Shown here in pieces: positions 1-7,214 of a stretch of 17,270 nt of DNA. A program made the translations under genes and the position numbers. Below the pieces are notes generated by a model. That model was not told the DNA's origin, made no database searches, and saw only the letters and a program-made list of their open reading frames with translations. This stretch comes from an uncultured Oscillibacter sp. (GTDB taxonomy: Bacteria > Bacillota > Clostridia > Oscillospirales > Oscillospiraceae), in assembly GCA_910579435.1 (NCBI GenBank), contig CAJTVF010000051.1:1-17270 (forward strand), read 5' to 3'. Each line of letters starts with the position of its first letter. The stretch's first letter is position 1.

Positions 1-47
1 TATTATCTCCCACTCCGCCATTTTTGTCAAAAGTTTTTAAACAGGCT

Positions 48-215
48 CTTAGAGCCTGTTTAATATCTCCCCGCGCACGTCTTGACGGCGGATTTTCCGC
101 CCAGACTTCGTTAAAAACCCTTACAATCCGTCAGGATTGCTGCGGCTTTTTGCCTCGCTGGACAAAAAATCCACTCGCCAATCCGCACACGTTGAGATAT
201 TAAACAGGCTCTTAG
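48..215. mobile_element. MITE-like element, copy 1
   Basis: A 168-bp non-coding element bounded by imperfect terminal inverted repeats of 22 bp (48-69 and 194-215, about one mismatched position). Its interior matches the element at 5182-5350: both have TTTAAT then CCCCGCGCAC near the left end, an ATCCGYCAGGATT palindrome in the middle and TCYGCACACGTTGA near the right end. Lengths are 168 and 169 bp. No transposase is encoded, so it would have to be mobilised in trans. The left end is itself palindromic (39-61). It enters the 3' part of the parB-like gene and supplies that ORF's last 29 codons and stop. No target-site duplication is clear to me. Confidence 0.75.
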
Positions 216-666
216 GAGCCTCGGGCGGTCTGGCCTCCTTGGGCTTTTCACCAGTGGTCGGTTTTCTCGGCTCCTTGATGTCGGGTGTTTCCGCCTTTTT
301 GCCCTCGGACCCAGGCTCCACCAGCTTACCGGGGACAGGCGGGGTGGGCTTCCCGTTCGCCAGCCCGTGATACCGGATGGCCTCCTGCAAGCTCATTTCG
401 TAGACCAAGGCGGGAATCTCCTGCTTCTTCATAAGCTCACAGGCCCGCTTGCGCCGGTAGCCGGTCACAAGCTGGTACTCGCCGTCCTCCCGGAGCCGAA
501 GAATCACAGGCTCCTTTGCGCCGCCGGACTGGATGCTGGTGACAAGGCCGCCGTAGCTTTTGTCCGGCTGCCTGACAAGGGGAATGCCGGGCAGGTCGTG
601 GATCTTCGCCAGGGGGATGCTCTGGGGCTTGGGGATCGTGGGGTCTCTGCTGTTTTCGTTTGCCAT
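121..666 (-). pseudogene. ParB-like protein of an ICE, 3' end replaced by a MITE
   Basis: 181 codons, of which about 152 are native. Residues 15-105 resemble a ParB/Spo0J N-terminal (ParB_N, CTPase-type) domain: SIPLAKIHDLP, then KEPVILRLREDGEYQLVTGYRRKRACE, where GYRRKRA corresponds to the conserved GxRR box. Then come 45 residues rich in Pro, Lys and Glu. From residue 153 (SLFNISTCADWRV) the codons lie inside the MITE at 48-215, which also gives the stop. The start ATG at 666 has AACGGAGG about 8 bases upstream. It lies downstream of repA on the same strand, which suggests a role in element maintenance or partition. No HTH domain of full ParB is seen; whether it was lost to the insertion or never existed cannot be told. 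Confidence 0.75.
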
Positions 667-701
667 AAATACCTCCGTTTTGAAATATATTTGCTAAAAA
701 T

Positions 702-812
702 CGCGTCTCACCGTGAGATTTGATTTCTAACAGAAAGTTGGATATTCCGGCTGATTTGTGTCTCACCGTGAGATTTATTTCTCCTGGAATTGCGTCTCGC
801 GGTGGGATTCAT
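702..812 (-). promoter_or_regulatory. Three copies of dispersed palindromic motif between repA and parB-like gene
   Basis: Three copies of the motif AAATCYCACSGTGRGACGC (gene orientation, minus strand) lie at 702-720, 758-776 and 792-810. The core is a 13-bp odd palindrome, TCTCACCGTGAGA in the first two; the third is a mixed version. The third copy begins a few bases after the repA stop; the first lies about 35 bases upstream of the parB-like start codon. Five further copies occur at 7152-7629 and 9171-9245. The role is not known to me; a protein dimer site (operator or centromere-like) fits the symmetry better than an RNA hairpin, because the loop would be a single base. Confidence 0.6.
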
Positions 813-813
813 T

Positions 814-1761
814 TCAGCGGAAGTCATGCCGCACGGCGGCGGAATAGTAAGGGCCTATCGTCACCGGCGCATTGTAAAGCGTCGTCAACAGATAGGCCCG
901 GATGTTATTGATTTTCGTGGTGGTCTGTTTCAGCGCGTCGATCACATACTGGATATGCTCGCTGTCAAGCTGGAGGAAGCGGTCTCGGACCGCCTCCGTG
1001 GGAATGTCGCTGCCCCCGATCCGTATGGCGGGGGCGGTGCTGCATACCGTGTCCAGCATCAGCTCCAGAAGGTCATCTATGTCATCGTAGGGATACTCCC
1101 TCCGCAAACGCTCGTAATCAATATTCGCTTTCAGTTCTTTTCTTCGTTCGTATCGATCCATCTCCAAACCTTCTGCGGGGGGCTTTCGGGGGGAGATGGA
1201 TGGATCAGGCTGGATAAGTTCTGTCTGGTTTCTTTTAGTATAATTAGGGTCGGTTTTTTCGACGGCTGCACGTCGATTTTTTCCACCTCTTGGCGTCGGA
1301 ATTTCCGACTTCTGCACGTTGGAAAAATCGACCTGTGAAGTGGGCGCAAAAGGCTTCGGGGGAGGCGAGGCCGGTTTGGGCGGCGCTGTCCGTGTAGTAA
1401 ACCGCTTGACGTATATCTTCGTGGGCTTCCCCTGGCCCTGCTTGATCCGCTCGATCAGGCCGACGCCCTTCTTCGTGTCCAACTCGGCCAGCAGCTTCAT
1501 GGCCTTGTCCCGCCCGCAGGTCATATCCTCGCAGATTTCCTCCACGGTATAGTAGATATAGACGCGCCAAGTGTCGCTGTCGTACCAGTCGTTCCTGGCG
1601 GATAAGCTCATGCGGTCCAGCAGCATCCCATATAGCAGCTTGGCGTCCGTGGAGACGTGCTTGAATTTCGGGTTGGTGATCAACTGGCGGGGGATTTTGA
1701 AAAAGACAAATTCCTCCGATTCATCGCCGTAGAAATAATCTGACAATATGATTTCCGGCAT
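814..1761 (-). CDS. repA: RepA_N-family replication initiator with DUF6017 C-terminus
   Basis: 315 residues from the ATG at 1761, which has AAAAGGAGG 8 bases upstream; an in-frame extension to 1839 runs through a terminator-like hairpin and is unlikely. Residues 1-110 (MPEIILSDYFYGDESEEF, FFKIPRQLITNPKFK, STDAKLLYGMLLDRM) are a RepA_N initiator domain as in Firmicutes plasmids and Clostridial ICEs. A charged Pro-rich linker follows (about 120-200). The C-terminal 115 residues (YERLRREYPYDD, DTVCSTAPAIRIGG, HIQYVIDALKQTTTKI, YLLTTLYNAP) match the DUF6017 domain found in these proteins. It would start replication of the excised element. It sits at the element's end, with the parB-like gene downstream, and its leader holds a probable attenuator. 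The first 64 codons recur at 15630. Confidence 0.9.
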   Translation of the reverse strand: MPEIILSDYFYGDESEEFVFFKIPRQLITNPKFKHVSTDAKLLYGMLLDRMSLSARNDWYDSDTWRVYIYYTVEEICEDMTCGRDKAMKLLAELDTKKGVGLIERIKQGQGKPTKIYVKRFTTRTAPPKPASPPPKPFAPTSQVDFSNVQKSEIPTPRGGKNRRAAVEKTDPNYTKRNQTELIQPDPSISPRKPPAEGLEMDRYERRKELKANIDYERLRREYPYDDIDDLLELMLDTVCSTAPAIRIGGSDIPTEAVRDRFLQLDSEHIQYVIDALKQTTTKINNIRAYLLTTLYNAPVTIGPYYSAAVRHDFR

Positions 1762-1909
1762 GGTCAGGGCCTCCTTTTGGGCAAAAGAAAAAGCACGATC
1801 TTTCAATCGTGCTTTCTCTCGGGTGTTAATTTGTGTCACATTGGCTTCATTTTGCGGTGACTGCCTGATGTTTTTGGGTTTTGCGCGTCATTCTTTATCA
1901 GGCACACCC
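1569..1909 (-). repeat. 341-bp inverted repeat, copy 1 (ICE end, repA leader and 5' repA)
   Basis: Reverse complement of 15482-15822, equal in length, with about a dozen differences by eye (roughly 96% identity). It covers the element end, repA leader, attenuator hairpin and first 64 codons of repA. The two copies are inverted and 13.6 kb apart. Confidence 0.9.
1782..1815 (-). terminator. Terminator-like hairpin in repA leader (probable attenuator)
   Basis: On the minus strand a 10-bp perfect stem (AAAGCACGAT / ATCGTGCTTT, 6-base loop; 1790-1815) is followed by TTTTCTTTT, and the repA ribosome binding site comes about 20 bases later. An intrinsic terminator just before the initiator gene fits transcription attenuation, as is established for RepA_N plasmids such as pSK41 (antisense-RNA control). 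The second copy at 15576 keeps the structure. No antisense promoter was identified. Confidence 0.65.
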
Positions 1910-1928
1910 TCCTGGGGGTCCCTTTTCC
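1890..1928. other. Probable ICE end, repA side (copy 1)
   Basis: Read from the chromosome inward (minus strand) it is GGAAAAGGGACCCCC, a few variable bases, GTGTGCCTGATAAAGAA, then repA leader. The same order (AAAAGGGACCCCC...CCTGATAAAGAA) occurs in opposite orientation at 10261-10297 beside the recombinase gene. An 8-bp inverted repeat TGCCTGAT/ATCAGGCA (1862-1869, 1897-1904) lies at the end. TnpX-type recombinase elements such as Tn4451 are known to carry short imperfect terminal inverted repeats. The exact base of the boundary is not defined. Confidence 0.5.
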
Positions 1929-1953
1929 GTTTCGATGATCTATTGGGAGACGC

Positions 1954-2523
1954 TCAAAACGCCAAAATGCCCAAGTGCTCCAGGAGGATCTTCAAGCCTA
2001 TGAGGATCAGGATGACGCCGCCCGCCAGCTCCGCCCGGGCCTTGTAGCGCAGGCCGAAGACATTGCCCACTTTCAGCCCCGCGGCGGAGAGGAGGAAGGT
2101 GGTGGCGCCGATGAGGGACACAGCGGCGGTAATATGCACGTCCGGCAGCAGGGCGAAGGTGACGCCCACCGCCAGCGCGTCGATGCTGGTGGCCACCGCC
2201 AGGAGGAACATGGTGCGGACGGAAAAGGAGCCGTCGTGGCATTCCTCCTCCCCGGAAAAGCTCTCCTTGACCATGTTCCCGCCGATGAGGGCCAGGAGGA
2301 CAAAGGCGATCCAGTGGTCAAAGGAGACGATGTACTGCTCGAAGGCGGAGCCCAGCAGGAACCCGGCGGAGGGCATCAGGGCCTGAAAGCCGCCGAACCA
2401 GGCGCCGGTGAGAAGGTAATGCCGGGGCTTCAATCGCTGAACGGAGAGGCCCTTGCAGACGGAGACGGCAAAGGCGTCCATCGAAAGGCCGGCGGCGATC
2501 AGGAACAGTTCCAAAATATCCAT
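1954..2523 (-). CDS. mntP: Manganese efflux pump MntP
   Basis: 189 residues, the family's usual length (E. coli MntP is 188). It is an integral membrane protein with six predicted hydrophobic segments that exports Mn(II). The two internal repeats carry the family's acidic motifs LSMDAFAVS (Asp16) and SIDALAVG (Asp115). A short cytoplasmic loop holds EEECHD (92-97). The start ATG at 2523 has GGGAGG 8 bases upstream. A sigma-A-like promoter lies 33 bases further up, so the leader is too short for a yybP-ykoY manganese riboswitch, which often controls this family. It is divergent from the FIST/MCP operon and ends about 25 bp before an ICE end. The gene is intact. Confidence 0.95.
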   Translation of the reverse strand: MDILELFLIAAGLSMDAFAVSVCKGLSVQRLKPRHYLLTGAWFGGFQALMPSAGFLLGSAFEQYIVSFDHWIAFVLLALIGGNMVKESFSGEEECHDGSFSVRTMFLLAVATSIDALAVGVTFALLPDVHITAAVSLIGATTFLLSAAGLKVGNVFGLRYKARAELAGGVILILIGLKILLEHLGILAF

Positions 2524-2555
2524 GGGAAAGCCTCCCTAAACGATGTGGTTTTTAG

Positions 2556-2585
2556 ATGATACCATATCCATATTCCGGCTGTCAA
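2556..2585 (-). promoter_or_regulatory. mntP promoter
   Basis: On the minus strand TTGACA (2580-2585), an 18-base spacer and TATCAT (2556-2561) preceded by TGG (extended -10). The leader to the mntP start is only about 30 bases. Confidence 0.7.
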
Positions 2586-2619
2586 CGAATATGAATCAGG
2601 ACCGAAAAGCGAAAAAACT

Positions 2620-2650
2620 CTTCCGATCCCCCCTTCCGATCCCCCCCCCC
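2620..2650. repeat. Tandem CTTCCGATC repeats and C10 homopolymer between divergent promoters
   Basis: Two CTTCCGATC units, the first followed by six C and the second by ten C (2641-2650). The tract ends 10 bases before the -35 box of the FIST operon. Homopolymers of this length slip during replication, so the length may vary between cells; a sequencing length error is also possible. Confidence 0.7.
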
Positions 2651-2659
2651 GCGCGCTTA

Positions 2660-2688
2660 TTGACACGCCAGGAACTTTCCGATATAAT
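2660..2688 (+). promoter_or_regulatory. Sigma-A-type promoter of the FIST/MCP operon
   Basis: TTGACA (2660-2665), a 17-base spacer and TATAAT (2683-2688), a perfect consensus. The ribosome binding site AGGAGGT at 2710-2716 and start ATG at 2728 follow, giving a leader of about 33 bases. Confidence 0.9.
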
Positions 2689-2727
2689 AAAATCTCTGTA
2701 AATTATGGCAGGAGGTAGATTCGTGTC

Positions 2728-3783
2728 ATGAAGCAATTCTATGGGATGAGCCAGCGCGGAAACCTGGACGAGGCGCTCAGCGGGCTCCGCAATCCCGAGT
2801 TCATCATGCTGCTGTCCAACAACGACCAGTTCGAGGCCCACGTCAAGGCCCTGGAACAGCGCTTCCCCGGCGTGCCCAGCATCGGCTGCATCGGGATGTG
2901 TTATCAAACCGCCGTGGTGGAGAAGGGCGTGGGGATCATCGCCTTTTCCGACGGCGTCACCGCCGCCGCCGGCGTCTTGGAGGAAGTGTCCACCATGCCG
3001 GTGAAATACATTCAGCGCATGGAGCGGGACATGCAGGCGGTGGGCGGCTCCGGCGGCGACACCGTGTGCATCGACTTCTGCGCCGGAAACGACGCCTGTG
3101 TGCTGACCACCATGCACACCGTCCTCCACAAGCGGGGCGTTCCCCTGGTGGGGGGCACCGGCGGCGAGGGCCGGGTTTCCGCCAACGGCCGGGTCTACGC
3201 TGACGCCGTGGCCTATGCCCTGGTGCGCAACCGGGGCGGACGGATAAAGACCTATAAGGAAAATATTTACCACCAATTGGGGGACTACCGCTTCATCGCC
3301 TCCGATACGGACCGGGCCAACTACATACTGGGCTCCCTGAACGGCAAGCCCGCCAAGCAGGTCTATAAGAGCATTCTCCACGTGTCGGACGAGGAGATCC
3401 TGACCCGGACCTTCCAGAACCCCTTCGGCAAGGTCAATGGGGACGATACCTGCATCATCTCCATCAAGGAGGTCAACGGAAACGCCCTGGCCTGCTTCCG
3501 CCAGGTCAACGACTCCGACGTGCTGATTCTGCTGGAGCTGGGGGACTATCCGGCCATCACCCGGAACACCATCCAGCAGATCCAGCGGGAATTTCCCCGG
3601 CGCTCGGCGGTCTTCTCCGTCAACTGCCTGTTCCGCTATAAGCTGTTCTCGGAACACGGCTACATGCAGACCTACCTGCGCGAAATGGGGGCCCTGGGCT
3701 GTCACGCCGGCTTCGTCGGCTATGGGGAACACTACAACAACCGCTTCGTCAATCAGTCCATGACCTGCGCGGTCTTCGAGTAA
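2728..3783 (+). CDS. FIST sensory domain protein
   Basis: 351 residues, soluble, with no signal peptide or membrane segment. It resembles FIST_N followed by FIST_C: residues 20-190 include FIMLLSNNDQFEAHV, VPSIGCIGMCYQ and RGVPLVGGTGGEG (the Gly-rich turn typical of FIST_N); residues 195-351 include YHQLGDYRFIAS, AVFSVNCLFRYKL and LGCHAGFVGYGE with a conserved Asn-rich end. FIST domains are proposed to bind small ligands, possibly amino acids, and are often coupled to signalling proteins. AGGAGGT lies 11 bases before the ATG. The next gene, 13 bp downstream on the same strand, encodes a cytoplasmic chemotaxis-type signalling domain; in many proteins the two domains are fused, so these two probably form a split receptor. 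The ligand cannot be predicted from sequence. Confidence 0.88.
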   Translation: MKQFYGMSQRGNLDEALSGLRNPEFIMLLSNNDQFEAHVKALEQRFPGVPSIGCIGMCYQTAVVEKGVGIIAFSDGVTAAAGVLEEVSTMPVKYIQRMERDMQAVGGSGGDTVCIDFCAGNDACVLTTMHTVLHKRGVPLVGGTGGEGRVSANGRVYADAVAYALVRNRGGRIKTYKENIYHQLGDYRFIASDTDRANYILGSLNGKPAKQVYKSILHVSDEEILTRTFQNPFGKVNGDDTCIISIKEVNGNALACFRQVNDSDVLILLELGDYPAITRNTIQQIQREFPRRSAVFSVNCLFRYKLFSEHGYMQTYLREMGALGCHAGFVGYGEHYNNRFVNQSMTCAVFE

Positions 3784-3796
3784 GGGGGAATTCGGG

Positions 3797-4753
3797 ATGT
3801 TATTCGCGGGAAAACACCGGCAGGAGCTGGACCGGCCTCAGGAGGAAAAAAGCCTCTACCCGGTCCTCCACGTGGCGAGGAGCCTGAAGGAGTATCAGAA
3901 GGAGCTGGTAAAAAAGGAGGTAGCCTCCCTCTCGGAGCTGAGCCTGGTGGGGTCCACCTTCTCCGGCGTGCTGAAGGAAGCGGACCACTTCCAGGAGGAA
4001 CTCCAGAAGCTGGGGGAATCCTTCTCCAATATTGATGCCGCCGCGGGACAGTTTGTCCACGTCCGGGAGGAGATCGGCGGCACGGTCTCCGAGGCCCAGG
4101 GGCTGATGGAGGAGCTGAAAAGCACCTCCATGAAAATACAGCAGTCCTACGACGAGATGGCGGGCATCTTCGGAAACCTCGAATCCGCCATCCGGGGCAT
4201 CCAGCAGTGCATGGGGAAGATCGTCTCCATCGCGGACCAGACCAACATCCTGGCTATCAACGCCTCCATTGAGGCGGCCCGGGCCGGAGTGGAGGGCCGG
4301 GGCTTCGCCGTGGTGGCCGCCCAGGTGAAGGAGCTGGCCAAGGAGATCAAGCAGCTGGCCGGAGAGGTGGATACCGGCGTGTGCGACGTGGAGACCCGGG
4401 CGGGAGAGCTCAGCAGCAGCATCCAGTCCTCCCAGCAGACCCTGAATCAGGAGATCGGCATCGTGGGCCAGACCGACGAGAGCTTCCGCAAGATCATCGC
4501 CACCGCCGAGGGCTCGGCCTCCGTGCAGACGGAGATTTCCGGCGTCATCCAGGCGTCCCAGCAGGAGCTGGCGGTGCTCTGCCAGTTCTTCGACCAGATC
4601 AAGGATCAGTATCAGGAGGTGGTCCGGCATATCGACCAGGCCAGCCGCTTGGGCACCACCAAGAGCGCCATGTTTGAGGACATGGACAACATGATCTCCC
4701 AGATTCCGCCCTTTGTCAAGGAGCTGGAAGCGGGAGAGCGCACCAAAAAATAA
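3797..4753 (+). CDS. Cytoplasmic methyl-accepting chemotaxis-type protein
   Basis: 318 residues without membrane segments. Nearly the whole chain is heptad-rich coiled coil. The MCP signalling hairpin tip is clear: IVSIADQTNILAINASIEAARAG (about residues 144-166), then EGRGFAVVAAQVKELA (167-183); this is the site that contacts CheA and CheW. The N-terminal 40 residues (MLFAGKHRQELDRPQEEKS) contain no recognisable ligand domain. The start ATG has AAGGGGG 8 bases upstream and lies 13 bp after the FIST gene stop, so the two are co-transcribed and probably translated together. I infer that the FIST protein senses and this protein transmits, to chemotaxis or to another CheA-like pathway. The gene ends against IS debris, so any further operon members may have been displaced. 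Confidence 0.92.
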   Translation: MLFAGKHRQELDRPQEEKSLYPVLHVARSLKEYQKELVKKEVASLSELSLVGSTFSGVLKEADHFQEELQKLGESFSNIDAAAGQFVHVREEIGGTVSEAQGLMEELKSTSMKIQQSYDEMAGIFGNLESAIRGIQQCMGKIVSIADQTNILAINASIEAARAGVEGRGFAVVAAQVKELAKEIKQLAGEVDTGVCDVETRAGELSSSIQSSQQTLNQEIGIVGQTDESFRKIIATAEGSASVQTEISGVIQASQQELAVLCQFFDQIKDQYQEVVRHIDQASRLGTTKSAMFEDMDNMISQIPPFVKELEAGERTKK

Positions 4754-4756
4754 TTC

Positions 4757-5021
4757 GGAGTCAAAACCACCGGCTAAGCCGGAGGCTTGAGAAAGCCCTA
4801 GAAGGGCATGATACGGACGAAGCCCCTTAAGGGGCCCCGAAAGGTTTGCCGACTGCATTTCTTTCACGGGCCACCCCTTAAGGGGTATTTCGTTATGCCT
4901 TCTTGTTCTCGCGACCCGTAAACGGGTCCACAAACTCCTTCAGTCCCAGATGATCTGCCAGTTGGTCCGACCCAAGTTGATTGCGGATATATTCCGCTAT
5001 CTGCTTTTTATTTTGTAAGCG
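4757..5021 (-). mobile_element. Right-end remnant of an IS200/IS605-type element with TnpA C-terminus
   Basis: The minus-strand codons 5021-4893 encode a 42-residue tail: RLQNKKQIAEYIRNQL, GSDQLADHLGLKEFVDPF and TGRENKKA, then TAA. It resembles the C-terminus of Clostridial IS200/IS605 Y1 transposases (YIRNQ, DPFTG). Downstream of the stop come several short hairpins (ACCCCTTAAGGGGT 4873-4886, GCCCCTTAAGGGGC 4822-4835, CCGGCTAAGCCGG 4780-4792), as expected of the subterminal structures used by this family. The Y1 catalytic part is missing, cut at about 5022. The remnant begins three bases after the MCP stop codon. The family call rests on a short segment. Confidence 0.55.
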
Positions 5022-5046
5022 TCAAATTAGCCAACCCAAAAGAGGA

Positions 5047-5076
5047 CCGCAGCGCTGAAGCGAAACAGCGCTGCGG
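5047..5076 (-). terminator. Strong hairpin, possible terminator
   Basis: A perfect 11-bp stem CCGCAGCGCTG / CAGCGCTGCGG with an 8-base loop. On the minus strand it is followed by TCCTCTTTTGGG, weakly T-rich, so it could end minus-strand transcripts. The surrounding 5022-5181 stretch holds no gene I can support. Confidence 0.4.
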
Positions 5077-5181
5077 CTCAAAAGAATCATGTAGTTGCGC
5101 AAAACTCAGGCGCATTAGCCGGGAGCAGCGGCACAGCCCAACCCTCCACGGTACGATCCAGCGTTGGAGCAGTTTTCAAAA

Positions 5182-5350
5182 CCTAGGGAAGCACTGATTT
5201 AATCCCCGCGCACATCTTTACGCCATAAATTTCCGCTGATCTGCGTCAGAAAATCTTGAAATCCGCCAGGATTCCTGCAATTTTCTTCCTTGCCAGCGAA
5301 AATTTCTGGCGCAAATCTGCACACGTTGATTAAATCAGCGCTTCCCTAGG
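5182..5350. mobile_element. MITE-like element, copy 2
   Basis: A 169-bp element with 22-bp terminal inverted repeats matching at 21 positions (5182-5203, CCTAGGGAAGCACTGATTTA plus AT; and 5329-5350). Interior blocks match copy 1 at 48-215 along the whole length, but the outer ends differ more. No ORF is encoded. The right end lies exactly at the 3' end of the IS66 transposase fragment and contributes its stop codon (TAG on the minus strand, 5346-5348). Confidence 0.8.
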
Positions 5351-5626
5351 TCAGATAGTGGAAGGAATCCAGCCCAGTTTCCTTGGCTGTCTCGATCAGG
5401 CTGTAAATCACCGCGCTGGCCTGGGCGCCCAGCGGGGTATTGGCAAACAGGAAGTTCTTGCGGCCAATCACAAAGGGCTTGATGCTGTGCTCCGCCCGGT
5501 TGTTGCTCAGTTCCAGCCGTCCATCCTTCAGATATCGCAGGAGATAGGGCCGCTGCTCCTTGAGGTAATGCAAAGCTTTGCCCAGCGCGGACTTGGGTGC
5601 GGCAGAGACAGAATCCGCCCACGCCA
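5346..5626 (-). pseudogene. IS66-family transposase, C-terminal fragment
   Basis: About 92 codons recognisable as the end of an IS66 DDE transposase: AWADSVSAAPKSALGKALHY, then LKDGRLELSNNRAEHSIKPF with VIGRKNFLFANTPLGAQASA (the C-terminal catalytic Glu region is NNRAE), and the IS66_C tail VIYSLIETAKETGLDSFHYL. The stop codon is provided by the adjoining MITE. At the 5' side the homology ends near 5626, where plus-strand SpaA-like coding begins, so two thirds of the transposase is absent. The ORF stays open into the antisense of the SpaA-like gene to 5690, which is not native. Confidence 0.85.
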
Positions 5627-7146
5627 AGGGGTATGGGGCCAGTGTACGGCCTACGAGTACGGCTTTACCGGCGCGGGCTCCAGCGCGCACCCCGCAAGCG
5701 GCGTCCAGAAGATCATCCTGGGGGAGCTGGAAGTCACCACGGAGGACAGCTATACCCTGATCGTCAAGAAGGTGGATTCCACCAATCCCAGCAACCGGGG
5801 AGCGTATCAGCGGCGTTCAGTTTGAGATTCGCAAGCTCAACGGCGAGGTTGTCGGCACCTATACCACGGACCGGACCGGCGTTATCACGCTGCCCCAGGC
5901 CGAGAAGGGCTGGTATCAGGTGACGGAGCTGAAAGCCGCCAAGGGCTACCGCCTGGACAGCCAGCCCTACCAAATCGAGGTGAAGGACGGCGGCACCGCT
6001 ACTCTGGAGATCACCAACCGTCAGACCGGGAGCGCCATTATCCGCAAGGTGGACAGCCTCACCGGAGAAGGCATCTATGGAGTGAAATTCTTAATTTCTG
6101 ACGCTTCCGGCCACCCCGTCGGCACCTACGAGAGTGACAACGAGGGGTATGTGTACATTGAGCGGGAGCTGCCCGACGGCAAGTACACCGCCCGGGAAAT
6201 GGAATGTGCGGACGGCTATATCCTGGACACGGCGCCCAAGACCTTCTATGTGGAGTACGGCGGCTGCACGACCATCACATGGCCGAACACCGCCGTTCGG
6301 GGACAAATCCAGATCGTGAAGAAGTCCGCCGACTACAACTCCACCAACGGCCTCCCCGCCGGGACGCTGCTGGAAGGAGCAACCTTTGAAATCTGCAACG
6401 AGCGCACCGGGAACAAGGTGGATACCATCGTCACCGGGCCCAATGGCCTTGCCTCGTCAAAGCAGCTCCCCCTGGGACGCTATACCATCCGGGAGATCAA
6501 GGCCCCGGCGAATTACGGCGTCTCTACGGAGACCTATACCGCCGTGTTGGAGTTCTCCGGCCAGATCGTGAAGCTGGAGGTCTCCAACAAGAGCATGAGC
6601 ACCGGCGTCTCCATCACCAAGACCGGACCCAAGGAGGCCATGAGCGGCCAGCCGGTCCGCTATGTGTTCTCCAGGATCGGCAACAGCTCCAATGTCATGC
6701 TCCAGTCCTTCTACTGGCGGGACACCCTGCCCGCAGCCGTCCGGCTCACCAGTGTTGTCACGGGGACCTACAATTTCCCCGGCACTTATAAGATCGTCTA
6801 CAAGGTGAACAACACCGGCGATTACCGGACCCTGGCGGACAGCCTCTCCACCAGCCAGAACTACACCCTTGCTGCGTCCCCCGTGGCTTTGGGCCTCGCG
6901 GTCAATGAGCGGGTGACGGAGATCATGTTCGTATTCGGGCAGGTGCCCGGAGGGTTCAGTCAGGTGGAGGCCCCCATGCTCCATTGCACCGCCGTCTCCG
7001 GCCTCTCCGCCAGGAGCAGCTTTGCGAACGTGGCGGACGTGGGCGGCACCTATAACGGCGTTTGGGTGCAGGCGGTTTCCCGCTGGGTGACGACCGTGTA
7101 TGGAAAGAAGGTCCCCGCGCCCAAGCTGCCCAGAACCGGCTATTAA
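5627..7146 (+). pseudogene. SpaA/Cna-B-type surface protein, 5'-truncated and frameshifted
   Basis: The native start is missing: coding begins at the IS66 junction near 5627 (CTAYEYGFTGAGSSAHPASG, then LEVTTEDSYTLIVKKVDS). The frame breaks near 5797-5800 at a GGGG run; removing one G restores SNRERISGVQFEIRK. From there the frame is open to 7146 and includes three or four Cna-B/SpaA beta-sandwich repeats: GVQFEIRKLNGE..TELKAAKGY, GVKFLISDASG..REMECADGY, GATFEICNERTG..REIKAPANY. These domains usually form Lys-Asn isopeptide bonds. A less familiar 190-residue C-terminal region follows. The chain ends KVPAPKLPRTGY then stop: an LPxTG-like box with no hydrophobic anchor or charged tail. Such proteins are common ICE adhesins; two palindromic motif copies and the VirD4 fragment follow. 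Confidence 0.8.
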
Positions 7147-7151
7147 AAATA

Positions 7152-7196
7152 GATCCCACCGTGGGACGCAAAAAATAAATCCCACGGTGAGACGCG
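7152..7196 (+). promoter_or_regulatory. Two palindromic motif copies between the SpaA-like gene and virD4
   Basis: Copies at 7152-7169 (GATCCCACCGTGGGACGC, a fully symmetric core) and 7178-7196 (AATCCCACGGTGAGACGCG). The first starts five bases after the adhesin stop; the second ends 8 bases before the AGGAGG of virD4. Same orientation as the genes. Confidence 0.6.
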
Positions 7197-7214
7197 AATC
7201 GACAGGAGGTTTCC

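Noticed and set aside
1762..1839. N-terminal extension of RepA to an upstream start
   Set aside because: The extension would be encoded by the terminator-like hairpin; the ATG at 1761 has a perfect ribosome binding site and the family starts there.
2524..2600. yybP-ykoY manganese riboswitch upstream of mntP
   Set aside because: The promoter leaves a leader of about 30 bases, too short for this riboswitch, and no matching core bases are present.
2596..4933. Long minus-strand frames opposite the FIST and MCP genes
   Set aside because: Shadow frames of clearly coding plus-strand genes; no motifs.
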